The position numbers and the translations under genes are program-made. A DNA stretch of 64,000 nucleotides from DATFVA01 sp963832715 (GTDB taxonomy: Bacteria; Bacteroidota; Ignavibacteria; Ignavibacteriales; Ignavibacteriaceae), in NCBI GenBank assembly GCA_963832715.1, contig CAWHVB010000005.1:62001-126000 (forward strand), given 5' to 3'. Under the pieces are notes generated by a model. That model did not search any database, was not told where the DNA came from, and saw only the letters and a list, made by a program, of their open reading frames with translations. Shown one piece after another: positions 38,110 to 46,858 of the stretch; position 1 is the first letter of the stretch; each line of letters begins with the position of its first letter.

Positions 38110-40449
38110 TTAAAACGCATACGAGAGTGAAAGATTACCGTAAAACGCTGCTTTGTAAGGGGCGGGAATAATATAACCGTCACCATGTCCTCCGTCTTTT
38201 TCAAGAGCCAGACCCTCGATATTCGGTCCTGTAAAGAGGAATGAATAGTAAGTACTTCCGGTTAGGTTGTCTCCGCCTGCTGAAAGATCAAAGGTGAAAT
38301 GTTCACCTAACTTTCTTTGATACCCGATCTTTGCATTAAGCAGGCTGTAGGATTTTACAAAAGTGCTGTTATCAAAAGTTACAGGAGCTTTGTCAACATA
38401 CTGGTACGTACTGTAAAGATACAGCCCGAAGTTAGTTTCGAGGTCAACCCCGGCATTAATCATATTATCGGGAACGCGGGCAACTTTATTACCTGAGAAG
38501 CTGACTGTTTCTTCTGTGTGGTTGTTATCGCTCTTGAATTCTTTGTATTTGAAATCGGAGTATGTGTAGGAAGCCCAGGGTCTAAGAACAGATACTGCTG
38601 CCGTCGGATCGTTAAGGATCATATAACTTAATGATATTTCGGCACCGAGGTTTTGCTGCTTACCGGCATTTGTAGTGAACGTAACAGAATTGGATGTTTC
38701 CGTTACAAGTTTATCAGTATTTTCAAGATCGAATAATGCAAACTGGTAGGCAAGTCTTCCGGCAAACAGGTTTCCCTTACTGCCGAGTTCATACTGGATC
38801 GCCCTTTCGGGTTTTAATCCGGTGTTTACTGAACCATCGTTTGCGATTGCATCGCTTAACAGCGGGGGCGTATACCCGGTACTTACACTGATATAAACTG
38901 ATGCCTCTTCGCTGAATATCTTTGAAACGGAAATCCTTGGAGTAAGTGCAGGGTCAAATGCTTTAATAGTGAGACTTGTGGTATCGTTAAGCTGATTGTT
39001 TTTCAGCATGTTCATTATACCATATTCATTTTTGTTCAGACTTGCTCCGGCTGTTATATTGAAATCCATGGGGAGAGCAAAGTTCCATTCGGTAAACAGG
39101 TAATAGTTAAGTGCATAATTTTCAGAGGCGCTTGGTCTTTGCAAATGTGAAGGAGTAACAAAAACACCATTGCTGGTGAGGTTTGATTCCTGGAACATTC
39201 CTCCCAGGGTTCCGTTTATTCCCGTATTCCCGCTCTGCGAAACCAGGTTAAAAGCTGTTCGGATACCATAGTTATATTGTGTTACATCTGTGTAACCGTG
39301 TGCAAAAGGTTGGTTCGAAATTCTCCCGGATCCAAATAGGGTAGTTTGATTATTCACACTTTCACTGAACCGGTAAAAGTCTGTGACTCCCAAACGAAAA
39401 CCGGACACTTTGATATGTGAATTGTTGGCAAGATAAGCATCATTGCTTACCGGCTGTCTGTCATAAAATTCTGGACTATCGATCTCACCGGCCAGTTCTT
39501 CATATGATCTGTTGTAAGCAAAATAAGTTGAAATTGTCTGATCGCTGCCTGCCTGGAAGTCGCCATTCGCCCTGACAAAGTCTTTCCATGAGGCACTATG
39601 AGGGCGGAACGATTTGTATGTCTGATGTCCATAATTAACTACTATATCCGAATTATCTCCCGCGCCCTGTATTGAGGTATTTGTCCTGAACAAACCATTG
39701 CTTCCACCGATTGTCTGCTGCTGTATGCTCGTTTCATTTGGTGCAGGTCTCTTTGATGTAAGTAAAACTGTACCTCCGATGAAGCTGCCGTAAAGGCTGG
39801 ATGAGGGACCTTTTATAACTTCAACATTCCCGAGTGAAGCAAAATCAATATCATCCAGGACGGTTGTGCCTGCAGCATCAGTGACAGGGATATTATTCAA
39901 AAATACCTGGTAACCGAGGCCGTTGCTGTTAGGGCTGTTTCTGCTTGTGCTCGGGTAGTAACCGCGGATTGTAATCCTGGCACCTCCCCAGGGAGTTCGG
40001 GACTGCATAAAAACTCCCGGAACCATATTAATCGAATTCTCAAGTGACAGTCCGTTTGATCGTTCAAGATCTTTCTGTGTAAGGACGCCGACAGACTGAG
40101 CCTTTAATATCTGGTTATTACCAATTACCTGCACTCCCGAGAGCTCAACCGGGGATGGTGAAATCAGGATATACAGGGGTTTGGAAGCATCCTTAACCGA
40201 TACTTCTTTAAGCAGGTATCCAATCCTCCTGAGAGTGATTTTAAAAGAACCTGAGGGTGCATTTAATTTGAACTTACCAAAGTCGTTTGTAGCTCCTGCG
40301 ACTGATGATCCTTGGATCATGATACTAACGCCTGCCACCGGGTCGAGTGATTGTTTGTCGACCACAATTCCTGAAAGAGTAACCTGTGCTTTTAATACTG
40401 GAACAAAAAATAAAAGCACAAAGAATATCGCCGGAAGGTAATTCTTCAT
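38110..40449 (-). CDS. TonB-dependent receptor (first of a pair)
   Basis: 779 residues. Signal peptide to VLKAQ, carboxypeptidase-regulatory-like domain with GVVVDKQSLDPVAGVSI-type sequence, plug (IRGYYPS, VFLNNIPVTDAAG, GPSSSLYGSFIGG) and a barrel ending GNLSLSYAF. It probably forms a unit with the second receptor and the small anchored protein 96 bp upstream. Paralogous to the second receptor, perhaps by an old duplication. Ligand not identifiable. Confidence 0.9.
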   Translation of the reverse strand: MKNYLPAIFFVLLFFVPVLKAQVTLSGIVVDKQSLDPVAGVSIMIQGSSVAGATNDFGKFKLNAPSGSFKITLRRIGYLLKEVSVKDASKPLYILISPSPVELSGVQVIGNNQILKAQSVGVLTQKDLERSNGLSLENSINMVPGVFMQSRTPWGGARITIRGYYPSTSRNSPNSNGLGYQVFLNNIPVTDAAGTTVLDDIDFASLGNVEVIKGPSSSLYGSFIGGTVLLTSKRPAPNETSIQQQTIGGSNGLFRTNTSIQGAGDNSDIVVNYGHQTYKSFRPHSASWKDFVRANGDFQAGSDQTISTYFAYNRSYEELAGEIDSPEFYDRQPVSNDAYLANNSHIKVSGFRLGVTDFYRFSESVNNQTTLFGSGRISNQPFAHGYTDVTQYNYGIRTAFNLVSQSGNTGINGTLGGMFQESNLTSNGVFVTPSHLQRPSASENYALNYYLFTEWNFALPMDFNITAGASLNKNEYGIMNMLKNNQLNDTTSLTIKAFDPALTPRISVSKIFSEEASVYISVSTGYTPPLLSDAIANDGSVNTGLKPERAIQYELGSKGNLFAGRLAYQFALFDLENTDKLVTETSNSVTFTTNAGKQQNLGAEISLSYMILNDPTAAVSVLRPWASYTYSDFKYKEFKSDNNHTEETVSFSGNKVARVPDNMINAGVDLETNFGLYLYSTYQYVDKAPVTFDNSTFVKSYSLLNAKIGYQRKLGEHFTFDLSAGGDNLTGSTYYSFLFTGPNIEGLALEKDGGHGDGYIIPAPYKAAFYGNLSLSYAF

Positions 40450-40545
40450 CTGAAAATCATTTCCTTTCTTAAGCTTAATTAATATAGCATTAGGTTTTCC
40501 CGATGAATATTATCACCGGAATAGAATTATTTGCTCGAAATTGAT

Positions 40546-41070
40546 TTAGATGAGTGCCGGCTTTGGGGGAGGAGAAATGATCTCTATGTTAAGGCTTTTG
40601 TAAAAATCAGGATCAGTTATTGAAAATTCAGCCAATTTATATTCCGGCTGAACTATCGTGCTGACTGAAAAATTATACTTGCTTAATTCATTAGGCTGGT
40701 TATTTTTTGTTTTGCCCTCATTTTCGAGGTTCTTTTTTAACAGATTCTGGAAATCTGCAATTAATTTCTTCTCATCTTTATCGCGGAGACAAGTATAAGT
40801 CACACTATTCCGGTGCCCGGACATCCTTACGATATCATACATATCGCCTTTATACTTAAATTCTTTTCCTTCCTTTTCCCACTGAACATATTTATTCTCA
40901 TACTCTGAAGTAAAAGTAAACTGAACAAGCAGACTTTCGGGAATAACTTCTTTTACCTTCTCATTCATCCGGGCTCTGATAGCTGACCTTTCCAGCATGA
41001 AAGGGAGGTAATATCCGAACAGGTTAAAAAGAAAAAGTACAAGGATGAAAGTTGTAAACGATCGTTTCAA
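40546..41070 (-). CDS. Small membrane-anchored protein of unknown function leading the TonB receptor pair
   Basis: 174 residues, TTG start without a clear ribosome-binding site. One N-terminal membrane segment (FTTFILVLFLFNLFGYYLPF), then a periplasmic domain rich in Lys and Glu with a single Cys (TYTCLRDKDEKKL), ending SPPPKPALI. No family recognised by name. Position in front of two TonB receptors suggests a periplasmic partner in the same uptake process. Confidence 0.7.
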   Translation of the reverse strand: MKRSFTTFILVLFLFNLFGYYLPFMLERSAIRARMNEKVKEVIPESLLVQFTFTSEYENKYVQWEKEGKEFKYKGDMYDIVRMSGHRNSVTYTCLRDKDEKKLIADFQNLLKKNLENEGKTKNNQPNELSKYNFSVSTIVQPEYKLAEFSITDPDFYKSLNIEIISPPPKPALI

Positions 41071-41400
41071 ATGCTATTTGTTAATTATTGGTAAAACTGT
41101 GACAATTTTACTTAAAAGTTTTAATAAATAAAAATGAAATGTGAGAAAAATAAACCAGGCCGTTCTATTTCAAATAAAATTATTAGGCATGTCGGCCCTG
41201 AACAGAAAAGTTTAATATCCCTTGCAATATCCCCTCAAACCCCATTTTACTTTTTGAGAAGCTTTACCAGGTTACAGAAACCAGATAAAACTTATTTTTA
41301 ATCAGACTTGAGGTTTACCAAATAGAAATAATTTACAGAGTAAATATTAATAAATATAGCCGAAAAATTTTTGTATGGGACATCAATTACAATTGGAACT

Positions 41401-41513
41401 CTTGTCAGTCGGCTTTTCCCTGCCGTACCCGGATCAGTCCAGTCAAACCGGCCTTCTTTGTCCTCAGTGTATCCATCGATTGACATGTTTGCAATGTAAA
41501 TCAGATTAGACAT
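41401..41513 (-). pseudogene. Collapsed RibD/DHFR-like gene remnant (copy B)
   Basis: The first 27 or so codons (ATG 41513, MSNLIYIANMSIDGY) match the intact gene at 34697-35275. The sequence then jumps out of frame into what were its last nucleotides. The frame runs on to 41298 through unrelated AT-rich sequence. It lacks the central and C-terminal fold and cannot work as a reductase. Confidence 0.85.
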
Positions 41514-41650
41514 ATTCGACCTCAATATCTATAACTGGAATTCAAATTATCTCAACATACCGCGCAAATTTCCTAAGAGCTTCTTAAACGGCGCCGCTAA
41601 TAATTGCTGCTGCTCAGAGCGAGACTTTTTTTTTCATTTTTAATTTAAGA

Positions 41651-42487
41651 TTAAAAATGAACCTCCAGGCCGATGGTAAAACTAATATTATTTAATTTTA
41701 CATCATTTTCTGCAGTAAATGTTTGGAACGGATCTGCCTGTGTTACCGTAGAAGCTGCTTTCGGATTATAAACCAAATATCTGATATCGAAAACCAAACC
41801 GCTCTTATCATTAAATAAAATATTTAGACCGCCCCTTAAATTAAAGCCTATCCCGCTTTCAATCTCCTCTTTTACACTAAGACCTTCAGAATTGAATGCT
41901 TGAATAACCTGATTATCCAGGGTATTCTCAATAACATAGTAACCTAATCCCAGTCCTGCATATGGCTGAACGGTTCCTTTCGTAGCTTCAAGTAACAAAC
42001 ATAGCTCGGGCATATAAAAAGAAGTTCTCGCTTTGGAAAGCAGATTAACTTTGGTATCAGCGGCAAAGTATCCAAAATTAAACATCAATGAAACAATAGA
42101 TGGGAATCTCACCTTAAAAAACAAATCAACGCCGCTGCCCGCTTCAAAATTATCATTTTGAAGTACATATAAATATCCCAATCCCGCAGCCATCTTTATT
42201 TTTTCAGCGCTGGTCAGATTAACCGGGGATGCAGGCAAGTCCTCAATATCATTTTTAAACGTAATTGTTTTCCCGTTTTTAAGAGTAACCGAATTGATTT
42301 CGGATTTTTTATATTCATACTGTACGTCGGTTGAATTCTCAACAAATTCAACTACATCCTGCTTAATCAATAGTATCTTCCCCTTAACTATATCTCCATT
42401 TTTAAGGTGAATCGTATCAAGAGTATCAACCTGGGCATATACAGACACACAATATAACCCGGTTATGAGAAGAAATACTTTTAACAT
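41651..42487 (-). CDS. Outer-membrane beta-barrel protein (intact copy)
   Basis: 278 residues. Signal peptide to SVYAQ, a short periplasmic segment (about 25-75) with the pattern LKNGDIVKGKILLIKQDVVEF, common before barrels in Bacteroidota, then about 200 residues of alternating strands (PYAGLGLGYYVI, ESGIGFNLRGGLNILF) ending IGLEVHF, the C-terminal Phe typical of outer-membrane proteins. AAAGGGG precedes the ATG. Function unknown. A 3' fragment of the same gene survives at 35413-35659. Confidence 0.82.
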   Translation of the reverse strand: MLKVFLLITGLYCVSVYAQVDTLDTIHLKNGDIVKGKILLIKQDVVEFVENSTDVQYEYKKSEINSVTLKNGKTITFKNDIEDLPASPVNLTSAEKIKMAAGLGYLYVLQNDNFEAGSGVDLFFKVRFPSIVSLMFNFGYFAADTKVNLLSKARTSFYMPELCLLLEATKGTVQPYAGLGLGYYVIENTLDNQVIQAFNSEGLSVKEEIESGIGFNLRGGLNILFNDKSGLVFDIRYLVYNPKAASTVTQADPFQTFTAENDVKLNNISFTIGLEVHF

Positions 42488-42989
42488 TTTTTGCCCCTTT
42501 CTGCCGGTTAAATACTATTAATTAAACTTCGTGTTTGAATAGACTGATGGTAAATAAATAAATATGATTTTTCCATTAGAGATCCCCGATATCTTAAACG
42601 TATAAGAAACTTAACCACTTATATCAAATTAAATTTCATGATCTAAATGCCTGACTACTGCTCATGCTAATTGTAAATTATTATAAAGATTCAGAATGAG
42701 AATCACATTATAAACTAATATGCTTTTTCAGTAATATCACACAAAATTTTATTGTAAATTTTCGCGGGTCCCTTACAGTGGCTCAGCATTTTGATCTCCC
42801 CGCTTGAGCATTTCACCATTTATACATACCTAACATAAATTAAATGAATTTGAGAGGCAACATAGATTTGTAGTAAGGAGGTGGGGTATTAGTCTGATAA
42901 TTTTAAAAGAGTGACCACAGTGTTTTGAGAAGAACTGCTTGGATGATAAAGTAAAAAAGCCTCAAAAATCAAATCCTAAGAGCTTTTAG
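42488..42989. other. Intergenic region upstream of the outer-membrane gene
   Basis: About 500 AT-rich bases without a gene. It includes the 59-nt repeat copy (42772-42830) shared with copy A; otherwise nothing stands out. Confidence 0.5.
42772..42830. repeat. 59-nt repeat, copy 2
   Basis: Matches 35660-35718 at about 51 of 59 positions and marks the outer edge of the duplicated block. Confidence 0.8.
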
Positions 42990-43062
42990 TGCACCCTACC
43001 GGGCTCGAACCGGTGACCTGCTGATTAAGAGTCAGATGCTCTACCAACTGAGCTAAGGGTGC
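42990..43062 (-). tRNA. tRNA-Lys (anticodon CTT)
   Basis: On the minus strand: acceptor arms GCACCCT/AGGGTGC, D-arm GCTC/GAGC, anticodon loop CTCTTAA (anticodon CTT), T-arm ACCGG-TTCGAGC-CCGGT and discriminator A. CCA is not encoded. It stands alone at the end of the accessory region. Confidence 0.95.
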
Positions 43063-43193
43063 GGGGCAAAATTAAGAAAATTCGGAAGGTTTTCAAAGAC
43101 CATAATCATCTCAAAAACAGCCCTTCTAGTTAAAAATTTGATAATTCAGAATCAGTTTCGGAATCAGTCAAACTAATTAGAAAGGATCAAAAA

Positions 43194-43613
43194 ATGGACA
43201 CTCAAAAAGGTCAGGAAAACAAAGATTTAAGGGAGTTAGTTGAAGGGGACAAACAACATATAATCAACTTCTTAAAAGCTTTCGATCTCAACACAAAAGG
43301 AAATCAAATATCAATTTTATTTTCTGAAGACCTCGAAAAACCAGATTATTTGCAACTTTGGCAAATTGATGGGGAACCCGGGGTTGTTAAAGTTGAATTC
43401 TCAATAAGTAATATCAAATCCAAACTACCCAAGAAACTCAGGGGTATTTTAGACCTATTGTTCAATAAAATTGTAAGAAGGGATTTTCCTGATACAACCG
43501 GGACTCCTTATGAAATCAGGAATGATATTATAGATAGTTGTACCCATTACAATTCAATCAAAATTAAAAATACTAAAATTACCCTGGTCGGGGCAATTTG
43601 TTATTGTAACTGA
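43194..43613 (+). CDS. Hypothetical cytoplasmic protein next to tRNA-Lys
   Basis: 139 residues, ATG after AAAGGATC. No signal peptide or membrane segment. The central part (DYLQLWQIDGEPGVVKVEFSI) looks like a small alpha/beta domain; two Cys near the end (IDSCTHYN, ICYCN). Composition is more AT-rich than neighbouring core genes. No family recognised. Confidence 0.6.
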   Translation: MDTQKGQENKDLRELVEGDKQHIINFLKAFDLNTKGNQISILFSEDLEKPDYLQLWQIDGEPGVVKVEFSISNIKSKLPKKLRGILDLLFNKIVRRDFPDTTGTPYEIRNDIIDSCTHYNSIKIKNTKITLVGAICYCN

Positions 43614-43885
43614 AAGGAGTTCAAGAGATGTATTTAAGTAAGAACCGAAAAAGTGGAATTTAGTTGTTGAAAAAGTAAATTGCTAAAGATTCTGATTGTC
43701 TATTGACTGAATTTATCATAAATTTCTAATAATAATGATACTTTGATTTCCTGGGGTGGTGTTAAAAATCAAGCCACCATTAGAGAACCTCAAGATGCAG
43801 GAGAAATTAATTGCATATGAAATAGTCAGGCAATTTAGTGCAAAAACAGAGTATTCTATTGTCTGGTTGCTTAGATGAATCAAAA

Positions 43886-44284
43886 ATGAATACTGAAAAA
43901 GATAGGGTAAAAATATTATTTGGTTGGCTTGGTACAATAATTCTTCTACTCCTTATTCTAATAAAAGTATTTCGGTTTTTTGAAATTGATTACATATCAA
44001 AATTAATAATTGGAATCGCTCCAAGTTTACTTGGCCCAGCCGGATTATATTTCTTAATTTTATCAAGCAAAAGTAAATATTTAAATCTAAGCCTCACCCG
44101 TTTATCAATTATAATTTCTTTAGTTGCAATAGGTTTGGAGTTTGCACAATTACTTCCAAGGCCCGGATTTCTGAAATATATCCATTATACTTTTGACTGG
44201 TTGGATGTAATTTCAAGTCTAACAAGTGTAATAATCGCATACTTAGTTGCAAAAATTTTAATTAAAATTTATACTGGTAATTAA
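43886..44284 (+). CDS. VanZ-like small membrane protein
   Basis: 132 residues from the ATG at 43886; a GTG 48 bp upstream extends the frame but adds no hydrophobic start. Four membrane helices are visible (LGTIILLLLILIKVF; IIGIAPSLLGPAGLYFLIL; IIISLVAIGLEFAQLL; LTSVIIAYLVAKIL). The segment GLEFAQLLP ... FDWLDVISSLTSVIIAY resembles VanZ-family signatures. Role unknown. AT-rich, like the preceding gene. Confidence 0.6.
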   Translation: MNTEKDRVKILFGWLGTIILLLLILIKVFRFFEIDYISKLIIGIAPSLLGPAGLYFLILSSKSKYLNLSLTRLSIIISLVAIGLEFAQLLPRPGFLKYIHYTFDWLDVISSLTSVIIAYLVAKILIKIYTGN

Positions 44285-44388
44285 AGCATTTTAATGCAAT
44301 ATATTTTTCAACCAAAATAGACCCTATACACACTTAAAAAGATTGGGGGGGGGTGAAGTGGAAAGCTGACATAAATTGTAGAATAAAA

Positions 44389-44417
44389 AACCCGGCAACA
44401 ATGATGTCACCGGGTTT
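44389..44417. terminator. Hairpin with A-run, possible terminator
   Basis: AACCCGG / CCGGGTT with a 15-nt loop, preceded by an A-run. It would end transcripts of the VanZ-like gene or of minus-strand reading. No minus-strand gene ends here. Confidence 0.45.
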
Positions 44418-44926
44418 GAATCTCTTTCAAGAAGTCGGTGTAAACTTTGTGAATGAGTTCTTTTTAATTTTCAAATATAAAATAAAAATTCCCGGTATTA
44501 ATTTCAAAAACTCATAAGTACTTCCTAAGTATGATCTCTATTAGTTTGAATATTTAAGTGTCAAATATTTTGATATATGGGCTATCTCATTTACATAATG
44601 ATAATTGCAATAGTAATTATGTTCATAGTGGCTTTATATCAAGTATTTATTGCTGGTCTTATACTCTATTTGCTTTAAAAGACACAATAATATTATTGTC
44701 TCTTTTTAAATTCTTATTTTCCTTAGTTGTTTGAATAAAGCAGTGTACCCACTATTAATTGAATAATCGCGTTATAAAGAAGATTTTGATTACTCTTCAT
44801 CAGACCTGAGCTGAGGTAAGGGTGCAGGCATAAATGAAAATTGCAAACCTGAAAAAGAGCAGGGTGATGTTATTCAGGGGAATCTTTTGGCCTTCTTGTG
44901 AATCAAACGCGTATATAAAAAAATAT
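44418..44926. other. AT-rich intergenic region
   Basis: About 500 bp. A 33-codon hydrophobic frame (44577-44678) exists but has no ribosome-binding site and was not called. The next gene could begin at 44834 instead of 44927. Confidence 0.45.
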
Positions 44927-45334
44927 ATGAGTGTGACACCAATGATGATCTTTGTTTATGTAATTGCAGGTTTTTTCCTGATCGTTTTTTCTCTTCAGTT
45001 TATGATGATAGCTAAGGCGAAGAAATCGAAGGGAATAAAAGTTTCCGGTCTTCAGGGCAGGCTTAAGGCCCTTGAGAAAAAAGGCTCGAAGGGACTGGTG
45101 TACTTTTTTAGTCCGGGCTGCCGCGCCTGTAAATACCAGACACCTATAATTAAAGAACTTCAGTCATCTAATAAAAATGTTTTCGATGTTGATATTTCCA
45201 GGGATATGGAGACGGCAAAGGTGTTCGGTATAAAGGCTACACCTACAACAATCCTTGTTCAGGATGGTGTGGTTAAACAGGTTATGCTTGGTGTAAAGCA
45301 GAAAGAGGACCTGTACGCTTATTTGCTGAATTAG
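44927..45334 (+). CDS. Membrane-anchored thioredoxin-like protein
   Basis: 135 residues from the ATG at 44927; a start at 44834 would add 31 atypical residues before the membrane segment. One N-terminal helix (MMIFVYVIAGFFLIVFSLQF) anchors a thioredoxin fold with active site CRAC (FSPGCRACKYQTP) and the cis-proline loop ATPTT. It probably acts in thiol-disulfide exchange at the membrane, though the topology cannot be fixed. It is convergent with the lipoprotein pair. Confidence 0.85.
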   Translation: MSVTPMMIFVYVIAGFFLIVFSLQFMMIAKAKKSKGIKVSGLQGRLKALEKKGSKGLVYFFSPGCRACKYQTPIIKELQSSNKNVFDVDISRDMETAKVFGIKATPTTILVQDGVVKQVMLGVKQKEDLYAYLLN

Positions 45335-45457
45335 ATGGGTGCAGATGTTCGGTAAGGGAGGTATTCCAGATTGCGGAAATTCCAATACCTATCGAATGAC
45401 CATTAAATTATAACGGAATGACTCCCTATACTCTTGTATTCATTAAGCCTGCCCGGC

Positions 45458-45784
45458 TCATAGCAGCACTTTAATTGCCGTACCGGTTACCGTATCCACA
45501 ATTGCATTTCGTAGTTTATTGAGCTCCGTCCGCGCGAGACCAAGCTGCTTCAGGGCTTCCATCTCGAGGAGGTCTTTCTTTCCTTTTACCAGGAATTCAA
45601 ATTCTTCTTTAGTCATTTCGTGTATTGAATATTCTACGCTCCACCTCTGAAGATCTTCTTCGAGTTTTTTTGCGAATTCAGCCCCGTCATGAAGTATCTG
45701 CTGTGAGTATTTTTTGAAAGAATTCTGCGCGAGTCCCAGAAGACTGGTTTTTAATTCTTCGAGAAAAGCATCAAAGTCTGCCAT
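45458..45784 (-). CDS. Helical hypothetical protein, partner of the upstream lipoprotein
   Basis: 108 residues, almost entirely helical and charged (FAKKLEEDLQRW, FEFLVKGKKDLLEMEALKQ), ending with a weakly hydrophobic TVTGTAIKVLL. GGAGGAG precedes the ATG and overlaps the end of the lipoprotein gene, leaving only 2 bp between them, so they are co-translated. No family recognised. Confidence 0.7.
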   Translation of the reverse strand: MADFDAFLEELKTSLLGLAQNSFKKYSQQILHDGAEFAKKLEEDLQRWSVEYSIHEMTKEEFEFLVKGKKDLLEMEALKQLGLARTELNKLRNAIVDTVTGTAIKVLL

Positions 45785-45786
45785 AA

Positions 45787-46239
45787 CTATTGCTCCTCCA
45801 GTTGAGATGGTTTAATTTTTCCGCTTTCAAGTCCTATGATAGTATCGAAGGCATCTCCGATTACACCCTGCGCCTCGCTTACAAACACGGGGGAGAGTAT
45901 CAGGTCCTCTTTCCATATTCTCAGAAACCCTCCTATGAGGTTCCGGTCGGGACTAACCATTATTTCCCATTGTTTCGTTGTTAATTCATTGTTGGGCTTC
46001 CCTTTAGCATATTCGTATGCAAAACTTAATTCCATTTTAAGTGAATCAGCTTCACCGGAATGCAGTGAGTATCCCTCCGTGGCTTTGCTCATCAGTGCAA
46101 GTGATTCCAGTTTTAACCTGACGGCCTGTGAGTAAGCTGTTTCGCTGTAGGTGGCTACAGGTGTACATGACTGAAATAATATAACTGTGAGCAGCAGGAA
46201 AGAAAGACAGAATTTATAAAACAAATTTATGCCTGTCAT
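45787..46239 (-). CDS. Hypothetical lipoprotein
   Basis: 150 residues from the ATG at 46239. Signal sequence FCLSFLLLTVILFQSC has a lipobox-type end (FQSC), so it should be lipidated. The rest is mostly helical (AVRLKLESLALMSKATEGY). A TTG start 45 bp upstream would put extra hydrophilic residues before the signal. Paired with the helical gene downstream; together they look like a small envelope module of unknown job. Confidence 0.7.
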   Translation of the reverse strand: MTGINLFYKFCLSFLLLTVILFQSCTPVATYSETAYSQAVRLKLESLALMSKATEGYSLHSGEADSLKMELSFAYEYAKGKPNNELTTKQWEIMVSPDRNLIGGFLRIWKEDLILSPVFVSEAQGVIGDAFDTIIGLESGKIKPSQLEEQ

Positions 46240-46420
46240 CTGTTCTTTTAAAAGTGATAAATTGCCCGGTCCGGCAAATTTCAAAATAAAATCTCAAATG
46301 TCAACCCGTCTTTAATCTTAGCTGATCCCCGACTATTCGTTTCAAGTCCAGACTTTGCCGTATCTGCGCTCTCAGTATTGTTGTCCGCAATCGCCCAATC
46401 CGGAATGCGCTAAACTCCTC

Positions 46421-46858
46421 TCATCTGTCTTTATGCGTTCTCATATAATAATCCAGTGAGAAATTTCCCGATCCGTAGAAGATAAAGAATACTAAGAGAA
46501 CCAGGGTAGCTATTGAGAATCCCAGCTCGCTGTTGATTGAGGTAAACCCGTTGGGAAGATTCACAAAGAACACCGCACCTATTAATATCGGGATCTGGAA
46601 GGCAATTGCCCAACGCGTAATTAAGCCTGTTGCTATTAACAGTCCTCCGCCGATATGAAAGAGTATAACGTATACAGAAGTTAAAAAGATAAGGAATTCA
46701 AGGTGATGATTCACAAGCAGCCATTCTATCTGCTCGCGGTGACTTATAAACGATGCGCCTTTTGCTATTAAAAATATCCCAAGCAGTATTCTCAAAAAAT
46801 CGATGTATACCGGATGGTGCTCTTCCGACCATTTTTCGATACCCGAAAGTGTGCTCAT
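46421..46858 (-). CDS. DoxX-family membrane protein 1
   Basis: 145 residues from the ATG at 46858 (GGAGG 5-10 bp upstream). Four membrane helices with DoxX-type features: IDFLRILLGIFLIAKG, FHIGGGLLIATGLITRW and the end FFIFYGSGNFSLDYYM. The N terminus (WSEEHHPVYIDFLRI) matches the paralogue at 47302-47754. DoxX proteins are small inner-membrane proteins linked to thiosulfate:quinone oxidation or redox stress, but most are uncharacterised. Confidence 0.82.
   Translation of the reverse strand: MSTLSGIEKWSEEHHPVYIDFLRILLGIFLIAKGASFISHREQIEWLLVNHHLEFLIFLTSVYVILFHIGGGLLIATGLITRWAIAFQIPILIGAVFFVNLPNGFTSINSELGFSIATLVLLVFFIFYGSGNFSLDYYMRTHKDR

Larger units (their letters stand above)
41401..42830. 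repeat. Duplicated block, copy B
   Basis: Second copy of the block at 34693-35718. It keeps the complete outer-membrane protein gene and its upstream region but has lost 470 bp from inside the RibD/DHFR-like gene. The join falls in the hexamer ACCCGG (41427-41432), which occurs at both deletion borders in copy A (34719 and 35189). Confidence 0.9.

Noticed and set aside
44341..44354. Run of nine G as a phase-variable tract or G-quadruplex
   Set aside because: It is intergenic, not inside or directly before a gene, and only one G-run is present.
44577..44678. 33-codon hydrophobic peptide frame
   Set aside because: Could encode a single-helix toxin-like peptide, but there is no ribosome-binding site or antisense RNA-like partner visible.
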